Below, one piece after another: positions 5,109-9,834 of a stretch of DNA of 9,834 bases. The notes under the pieces are model-generated. The model was not told the DNA's origin, did not search any database, and saw nothing but the letters and a program-made list of their open reading frames with translations. Position 1 is the stretch's first letter. Every line of letters starts with the position of its first letter. This DNA comes from a bacterium. Lineage in GTDB: Bacteria > Armatimonadota > Fimbriimonadia > Fimbriimonadales > GBS-DC. The stretch is from positions 1-9,834 of the forward strand of contig JARJMV020000267.1 in the NCBI GenBank assembly GCA_029335935.2. Reading direction: 5' to 3'. The position numbers were made by a program, and so were the translations under genes.

Positions 5109-7439
5109 ATGCGTAAAGCGACCGTGGTGGGTGAGCCAGCGCAGCCGCGCAAGCGCAAGAAACGCCGCTGGTGGAAACGCCTGCTGGCATACCTGATGCT
5201 GCTGCTACTGATTATCCTGCTGGGCGGCATGACCTTCGCAGGCGTGCTGTATTACCAAGTGGCGCAGATGATGCCCAGCGTGAGCGTGATTGAGAACTAC
5301 CAGCCGCGCGAGGCGAGTTTCATCTACTCCGCTGACGGCGTGCTGCTCGCGCGCATCGCCGAAGAGTATCGCGAACCCGCAACCCTGAAAGAGATTCCCA
5401 AACATCTAATTAACGCGACTATCGCCAAAGAGGATCGCCGCTTCTGGCAGCACAGTGGGGTGGATTGGCGTGGCACGGCGCGCGCGCTGTGGGTCAACCT
5501 CACCGAGGGCGACATCCGTCAGGGGGGTAGCACGCTGACGCAGCAACTCGCGCGGAATGTGTTCCTCACGCAGCAGCGCACGGTCTCGCGCAAGATGCAA
5601 GAGATTATCCTCGCGCAGGAGATGGAGCGCCGCCTCACCAAAGAGCGGATCCTGGAGCTTTATCTCAATCAGGTGTATTACGGCAACGGCGCGTATGGGG
5701 TCAAGGCGGCGGCGCGCGTCTATTTCAACAAGCCGTTGGAGCGGCTGACGCTGGCGGAGTGTGCGCTGCTTGCCGCGTTGCCCCAACGCCCCTCTGGGCA
5801 CGACCCGTTCAGCAACCCCGACGAGGCGATTTTCCAGCGGAACCTGACGCTAAACCTGATGGCGCAGGAGGGCTATATCACGCCCGACCAACGCGACGCC
5901 GCCAAAGCCGAGCCACTGCGCCTGGCGCACACACGCCCCCGCACGCGGTTCCTCGCGCCCTACTTCGTGATGGATGTGCTGCGCGAGCTGGAGACGCTCT
6001 ACGGACGCGAACTGCTGCTGCAGGGCAATCTCAAAGTTTACACGACGCTCCACATGGAGATGCAACGCGCCGCCGAAGCCGCGCTGCAACGCGGCGTGCA
6101 GGCGTTCAGCAGTCAGGGCGTGACGCAAGGCGCGGTCGTGCTGATTGACCTGCGCACGGGTCAAATCCGCGCGTTGGTGGGCGGGGTCAACTTCAGACGC
6201 TCGCAGTATAACAACATTACACAGGGGCGACGCCAGCCCGGCTCGGCGTTCAAGCCGATTGTGTACGCCACCGCTTTCGAACTGGGCAAGTTGACCCCCA
6301 ACTCCACTTTATCGGATACGCCGATGAGCCTGCCCAGCGGCGTGCGCGGCAAGTATTGGCGTCCCCAGAACGCCGACGGTAAGTTTCGAGGCAGCGTGAG
6401 CGTCACGCGCGCGCTGGCGTCGTCGATCAATATCCCCGCCGTGCGCGCGGCGCAGCTGGTCGGCGCGGATAAAGTCGTGGAGTTCTCGCGCACCCGCTTC
6501 GGCATTGCATCGCCCTTAGACCCCGTGCTGCCGATTGCGCTGGGCGCGTCGGCGGTGCGCCCCCTCGAACTTGCCAAAGCCTATAGCGTGTTCGCTTTAG
6601 GCGGCAGTCGCATCGAGCCGTATATGTTGCGCCGTGTGGTCGATCGCAACGGCGTCGCGCTCTTGGAGCAGCAGGGGCAAATCACCCCGAATGTCTTGTC
6701 GAAGCAGAGCGCGGAGTGGATGGACGCGATACTGCGTCAAGCGGTGGTGAGCGGCACGGGCAAGGCGGCGGCACGCATCCCAAACGCGCGTGGCAAAACG
6801 GGTACCACCAGCGACTATCGAGACGCTTGGTTCGTGGGCTATACCGATGAGTACTTAGCGGTCGTTTGGGTCGCCAGCGAGTATTACAATCCCCAGACTC
6901 AGCGCTGGGAGTATCGCCCGATGCGGCGCGTGTTCGGCGGCACGGTGTGCGCGCGTATCTGGGCGGACTTGATGGAGCAGGTGAACGCCATCGAGAAGCG
7001 GTTGCAAGCGCGTGGTGGGCGTCCGAGTGCGCCCGTCGTAGAGGCGCCGCCTGTACCCGAACCTGAGCCGCCTGTGTTGGACGATACGGACGACGCCGAT
7101 GTCCCACCTGCCATCGCGCCACCGCCTGAGTCGCCGACGCAGGGCAATCCCGAGCCGCCTGCGACATCAGGCGTGTCCGCCGCGCCTACCAGTGCGCCCG
7201 CCGCGCCGCGCGACACGGAAGCCACGCCCACTCTCGCCGACGGCGCGCCACGCAATGCACCTCCCCCTACACCCCCCCGCAGCGCGCCACCTCCAACGCC
7301 AGAGTTCGTCACGGTCGCCATCTGCGCCGACACTGGGCTACTTGCTACCGACTACTGCCCAGAGGTCGTGATGAAACGCTTCGAGAAAGGTAAAGAACCC
7401 AAGCGACGCTGCACAAAGCACGGAATCGGCAGGCGATGA
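5109..7439 (+). CDS. Class A penicillin-binding protein (PBP1A family), bifunctional
   Basis: This 776-residue protein polymerises lipid II into glycan strands and cross-links the stem peptides at the outer face of the inner membrane. A basic N-terminus (RKRKKRRWWKR) precedes one membrane anchor (about 24-49). The glycosyltransferase (GT51) domain, about 70-260, has the catalytic Glu108 in KEDRRFWQHSGVD, GGSTLTQQLARN (139-150), and RKMQEIILAQEMERRL then ILELYLNQVYYG. The transpeptidase domain, about 310-630, has SAFK (Ser379 nucleophile, Lys382), SIN (439-441) and KTGTT (563-567). A Pro/Ala/Glu-rich linker (about 640-730) leads to a short Cys-bearing C-terminal module (C739, C750, C768, H771), as in some other class A PBPs. 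All catalytic motifs are intact. The gene heads a two-gene operon, its stop overlapping the next start as ATGA. The start was chosen from the promoter and GAGG position. Confidence 0.95.
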   Translation: MRKATVVGEPAQPRKRKKRRWWKRLLAYLMLLLLIILLGGMTFAGVLYYQVAQMMPSVSVIENYQPREASFIYSADGVLLARIAEEYREPATLKEIPKHLINATIAKEDRRFWQHSGVDWRGTARALWVNLTEGDIRQGGSTLTQQLARNVFLTQQRTVSRKMQEIILAQEMERRLTKERILELYLNQVYYGNGAYGVKAAARVYFNKPLERLTLAECALLAALPQRPSGHDPFSNPDEAIFQRNLTLNLMAQEGYITPDQRDAAKAEPLRLAHTRPRTRFLAPYFVMDVLRELETLYGRELLLQGNLKVYTTLHMEMQRAAEAALQRGVQAFSSQGVTQGAVVLIDLRTGQIRALVGGVNFRRSQYNNITQGRRQPGSAFKPIVYATAFELGKLTPNSTLSDTPMSLPSGVRGKYWRPQNADGKFRGSVSVTRALASSINIPAVRAAQLVGADKVVEFSRTRFGIASPLDPVLPIALGASAVRPLELAKAYSVFALGGSRIEPYMLRRVVDRNGVALLEQQGQITPNVLSKQSAEWMDAILRQAVVSGTGKAAARIPNARGKTGTTSDYRDAWFVGYTDEYLAVVWVASEYYNPQTQRWEYRPMRRVFGGTVCARIWADLMEQVNAIEKRLQARGGRPSAPVVEAPPVPEPEPPVLDDTDDADVPPAIAPPPESPTQGNPEPPATSGVSAAPTSAPAAPRDTEATPTLADGAPRNAPPPTPPRSAPPPTPEFVTVAICADTGLLATDYCPEVVMKRFEKGKEPKRRCTKHGIGRR

Positions 7440-9253
7440 TAGAGCGTCCGAAGCGGTATCTGGGTATTCGGCGCGAGGAGAAGCGCGTCATCACGGGCCG
7501 CGAGTACGGGATGTTGCTCGCGATTGTGTTGGTCGCTGGCGTTCTGATGGCGCGGCTATGGTATCTGCAGGTGCTACGCGGCGAGGAGTTGGCGGCGCGT
7601 GCGGAGCTGGTGCGCACGCGCCTGCTGCGCACGCCTCCTCCACGCGGCCTCATCCTCGACCGCAACGGGCGGATCTTAGCCACGAACCGCGCGCAGATTA
7701 TCGTCAGCGTCATCCCCGACCTGTTGCGACGCCAGCCCGACCGCATTCCGTTGGTGGCGCAACGGCTCGGCATGCCCCCCGACGAACTGCGCGAACTCAT
7801 CGACAACCCGCGTATCAACCCCTTTACGCCGCTCGTGGTTCAGAAAGGCGTCGCGTTCCAGCAAGCCGTCGGCCTGCTGGAGAGCCAATACAACCTACCC
7901 GAGGTGGAAGTCTCGCTCCAAGCGATGCGCCGCTATCCGCACGGCAAACTCTTCGCGCATCTGATAGGCTATGTAGGGCAAATCGCTCAGGAAGAGCTCA
8001 AAGAGTATTCCGCCCGCCAAGAGGAATCGAGCGATTGGCTCAGCATGCGGCTATACGACGGGGGCGACTTCGTGGGCAAGAACGGCATCGAGCGCGCCTA
8101 CGAGTTCCACCTGCACGGCAAGCCGGGCGGCGAGCAGGTGGAGGTGACCCCGTCGGGCAGGCGCGTGCGCACACTGCAGGCGTTCGAGCCAAAGCCGGGC
8201 AATCGCGTGGTGATGAGCGTCGATTGGCGCCTACAGCAGAAGGCATACGAGCTGCTGCAAGGGCACAAGGGCGCACTGGTGGCGTTAGACCCGCGCACGG
8301 GCGAGGTGTTGGCGATGGTGAGCCAGCCATCGTTCGACCCGAACCTATTTGTGCCGCGCATCCGCAACGAGGTCTGGCGACCGCTGATTAACGACCCGCG
8401 TGCGCCGCTGAATAATCGCGCCATCCAATCGGCGTATTCGCCCGGTTCGATCTTCAAGCCGCTTGTGGCGTTGGAAGGCCTCAAACGCGGACTCATCGAT
8501 ACGCGCTCCAGCGTGGTCTGCACGGGCAGCTACCGAGCAGGGGCGCGCACCTTCCGATGCTGGAAGCAGCACGGACACGTCGACTTCTACAAGTCCATCA
8601 CCGCCTCGTGCGATGTGTTCTACTATCAACTGGCTCAGCGTTTAGGACCCGATGACTTAGCGCAGCTCTCGCGTTCGTTCGGCTTGGGCGAGCGCACGGG
8701 CATCGATTTGCCCCACGAGCGTCGTGGGCTGGTACCCGATACGCAGTGGAAACGCGAGACGCTCAAGCAGCCGTGGTTCGGGGGCGAGACCCTCAACTAT
8801 GGCATCGGGCAGGGCTATCTGGCAATCACACCGTTACAGGGCGCGGTGATGACGATGGGGATTGCTAATCGTGGCGTGATATACCGCCCCCACCTGGTCC
8901 GCGAGATTCGCACGCCCGACGGGAAGCTGCTGGAGCGTGTCGCGCCCGAGGTGATACACCGCTACGAGGCGTCGCCGCAACACTGGGACGCCGTGATTGA
9001 GGCGATGGTACGCACAGTGGACGGGGGTACAGGTTCAGCGGCGCGGATACCCAACATACGAGTCGCAGGCAAGACAGGCTCGGCAGAGTTTCGCAAGGGC
9101 GGTAAAACGCACGCGTGGTTCATAGCGTTCGCGCCTGCCGAGAACCCGCGTGTGGCTCTCTGCGTGATGGCAGAGGAGGCAGGCGGCGGCGGCGCGGTTG
9201 CTGCGCCGATTGCAGGCGCGTGGATGCGATACTTCTTCGAACTCGGTTATTAA
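7436..9253 (+). CDS. mrdA: Penicillin-binding protein 2, elongation-specific transpeptidase
   Basis: A 605-residue class B PBP. In the rod complex PBP2 cross-links the glycan made by its partner RodA; no rodA lies in the window. A membrane anchor (about 24-47) follows a short basic cytosolic tail. The PBP dimerisation region begins with PPPRGLILDRNGRILATN (67-84), which carries the conserved R-G-x-I-x-D-R-x-G motif. The transpeptidase domain, about 255-605, has SIFK (Ser338 nucleophile, Lys341) in YSPGSIFKP, SCD (391-393; PBP2-type S-x-D instead of S-x-N) in SCDVFYYQLA, YGIGQGYLAITPLQ (455-468), and KTGSAE (546-551). S-x-D and the overall length favour PBP2 over the division enzyme FtsI. Its ATG overlaps the PBP1A stop by 4 bp, so translation is probably coupled, and no separate promoter or strong Shine-Dalgarno is seen. 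Confidence 0.92.
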   Translation: MIERPKRYLGIRREEKRVITGREYGMLLAIVLVAGVLMARLWYLQVLRGEELAARAELVRTRLLRTPPPRGLILDRNGRILATNRAQIIVSVIPDLLRRQPDRIPLVAQRLGMPPDELRELIDNPRINPFTPLVVQKGVAFQQAVGLLESQYNLPEVEVSLQAMRRYPHGKLFAHLIGYVGQIAQEELKEYSARQEESSDWLSMRLYDGGDFVGKNGIERAYEFHLHGKPGGEQVEVTPSGRRVRTLQAFEPKPGNRVVMSVDWRLQQKAYELLQGHKGALVALDPRTGEVLAMVSQPSFDPNLFVPRIRNEVWRPLINDPRAPLNNRAIQSAYSPGSIFKPLVALEGLKRGLIDTRSSVVCTGSYRAGARTFRCWKQHGHVDFYKSITASCDVFYYQLAQRLGPDDLAQLSRSFGLGERTGIDLPHERRGLVPDTQWKRETLKQPWFGGETLNYGIGQGYLAITPLQGAVMTMGIANRGVIYRPHLVREIRTPDGKLLERVAPEVIHRYEASPQHWDAVIEAMVRTVDGGTGSAARIPNIRVAGKTGSAEFRKGGKTHAWFIAFAPAENPRVALCVMAEEAGGGGAVAAPIAGAWMRYFFELGY

Positions 9254-9289
9254 AACGCGACGAGGCGAGCCGCTGCCCGCCTCATCGCG
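9251..9289 (-). terminator. Rho-independent terminator of the LuxR-type gene
   Basis: CGCGA and GAGGCG (9256-9267, with one unpaired C) pair with CGCCTC and TCGCG (9278-9289) around a 10-nt loop. On the minus strand the hairpin is followed directly by TTTT (9255-9252), as expected for a terminator of the gene ending at 9310. From the other side the same hairpin could end the PBP operon, whose stop is at 9251-9253, but no T-run follows in that direction. Confidence 0.6.
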
Positions 9290-9309
9290 CCCGCTGAGCA
9301 TCCCCCAAG

Positions 9310-9567
9310 TTAGTCGGCGACCTCGCCAAAGAAGGCTTCCACGGGGATTAGCCCCATCTGTGCCGCGCGTCGGAACGCCTTCACACGGTTGTTCACATTC
9401 AGCTTCTCGTAGATGTTCGCTAAGTGGAAGTCGACCGTGCGCTTGCTCACAAACAGCGCGTCGGCAACCTCTTGTGAAGAGCGTCCCTGCGCAATCAGGC
9501 TCAGCACCTCGATCTCGCGCTTCGTCAGCCGCACAGGCTTGCGGTTCTGCCAGTTCCCTTGGCTCAT
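9310..9567 (-). CDS. Stand-alone LuxR/GerE-type DNA-binding protein
   Basis: An 85-residue protein that is almost entirely one LuxR-type helix-turn-helix domain. LTKREIEVLSLIAQGRSSQE (14-33) gives the first two helices with the typical LTxREIEVL. VADALFVSKRTVDFHL (34-49) includes the turn and recognition helix. NIYEKLNVNNRVKAFRRA (51-68) is the last helix, which normally makes the dimer contact. There is no receiver, autoinducer-binding or ATPase domain, so it has no obvious sensor. It may act as a solo regulator, be regulated by its own level, or depend on a partner encoded elsewhere. The ATG start is backed by GAGGTGA ending 7 nt upstream. It runs convergently toward the PBP operon and is followed by a terminator. 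Its targets are unknown. Confidence 0.88.
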   Translation of the reverse strand: MSQGNWQNRKPVRLTKREIEVLSLIAQGRSSQEVADALFVSKRTVDFHLANIYEKLNVNNRVKAFRRAAQMGLIPVEAFFGEVAD

Positions 9568-9574
9568 CGTCGTA

Positions 9575-9581
9575 TCACCTC
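9575..9581 (-). promoter_or_regulatory. Shine-Dalgarno of the LuxR-type gene
   Basis: GAGGTGA on the minus strand ends 7 nt before the ATG at 9567 and is a close complement of the 16S rRNA end. It confirms the start. Confidence 0.75.
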
Positions 9582-9714
9582 GTTCCGTGAGATTTCGCCG
9601 CCCGTACGGATACTATTCCATACCCCTGAGCAAAATTCACAGCTGCGCCTCCCCTGCATACCCGTTTCGACGGCGTGAACCGCGAATCTGTTCCTAACGC
9701 AAGTAAGTGAACGA
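9582..9714. other. Gene-free region upstream of the LuxR-type gene
   Basis: No gene is seen on either strand. On the minus strand it should hold the LuxR-type gene's promoter, but no convincing -35/-10 pair was found. An 8-bp palindrome, CCGTACGG (9602-9609), lies about 35 bp before the start and could be a protein-binding site; this is a guess. Confidence 0.35.
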
Positions 9715-9834
9715 GACGCCACAGGGGCGTCGCCCAGCGTAGCGTCGGCGTCCCCGCCGACGATTGATGCTTGGGCAAGATTGTCCAAGCCACTGTAGCA
9801 CGGACATTCCTGTCCGTGCAAAGCGTAGCGTCGG
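9715..9834. repeat. Array of palindromic hairpin repeats, running off the window
   Basis: Hairpins follow each other. GACGCC/GGCGTC (9715-9720 and 9726-9731) is short. CGTCGGCG (9743-9750) pairs with CGCCGACG (9755-9762) around TCCC. GCTTGGGCA (9769-9777) pairs with TGTCCAAGC (9782-9790, one G-T pair) around AAGAT. GCACGGACA (9798-9806) pairs with TGTCCGTGC (9811-9819) around TTCC. A new GCGTAGCGTCGG (9823-9834) starts another unit cut by the window edge. The units match those at 1214-1275 in arm sequence and in the flanking CACTGTAGC. No spacers or direct-repeat periodicity as in CRISPR are present. Confidence 0.75.

Noticed and set aside
9743..9834. CRISPR array
   Set aside because: The units are self-complementary hairpins of differing sequence, directly adjoining, with no constant direct repeat and no unique spacers of even length.

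Overview
The window looks like chromosomal DNA of a GC-rich bacterium with a Gram-negative-type envelope. The best guess is a thermophilic Armatimonadota lineage such as Fimbriimonadia. This rests on a PEP-CTERM surface protein (VPEPASL tail), Arg- and Ala-rich proteins, tight gene packing, and intergenic hairpin repeats built from GTCGGCG and TTGGACA arms. The lineage is inferred and no marker gene confirms it. No RNA gene, transposase or CRISPR array was seen.

Layout: (1) 1-142, minus, the N-terminal end of a CoA-binding (YccU/YneT-like) protein, cut by the window edge, with a good promoter at 186-214. (2) 249-1220, plus, an exported PEP-CTERM protein whose stop codon lies inside the first hairpin repeat (1214-1275). 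(3) 1505-1858 and 1887-4181, plus, a minimal MerR-type regulator followed by a TPR / family-2 glycosyltransferase / TPR protein, probably one operon. (4) 4182-5054, minus, a polytopic membrane protein carrying all three signatures of presenilin-type (A22, GxGD) intramembrane aspartyl proteases: a membrane Asp followed by a presenilin-like TPGG turn, GVGD, and PAL. Its stop codon abuts the glycosyltransferase stop inside a 12-bp palindrome. (5) 5109-7439 and 7436-9253, plus, a class A penicillin-binding protein and a class B PBP2, overlapping by 4 bp as an ATGA operon. They are divergent from the presenilin-like gene across only 54 bp. (6) 9310-9567, minus, an 85-residue stand-alone LuxR-type DNA-binding domain with its own Shine-Dalgarno and a hairpin plus TTTT terminator. 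(7) 9568-9834, mostly gene-free, ending in an array of the same hairpin repeat family.

Much of the window concerns the envelope: two PBPs make and cross-link peptidoglycan, a glycosyltransferase acts on an unknown acceptor, and a PEP-CTERM protein is exported. The most unusual item is the bacterial presenilin-like protease next to the cell-wall operon. The second is the modular hairpin repeats, in which base changes in one arm are matched in the other.
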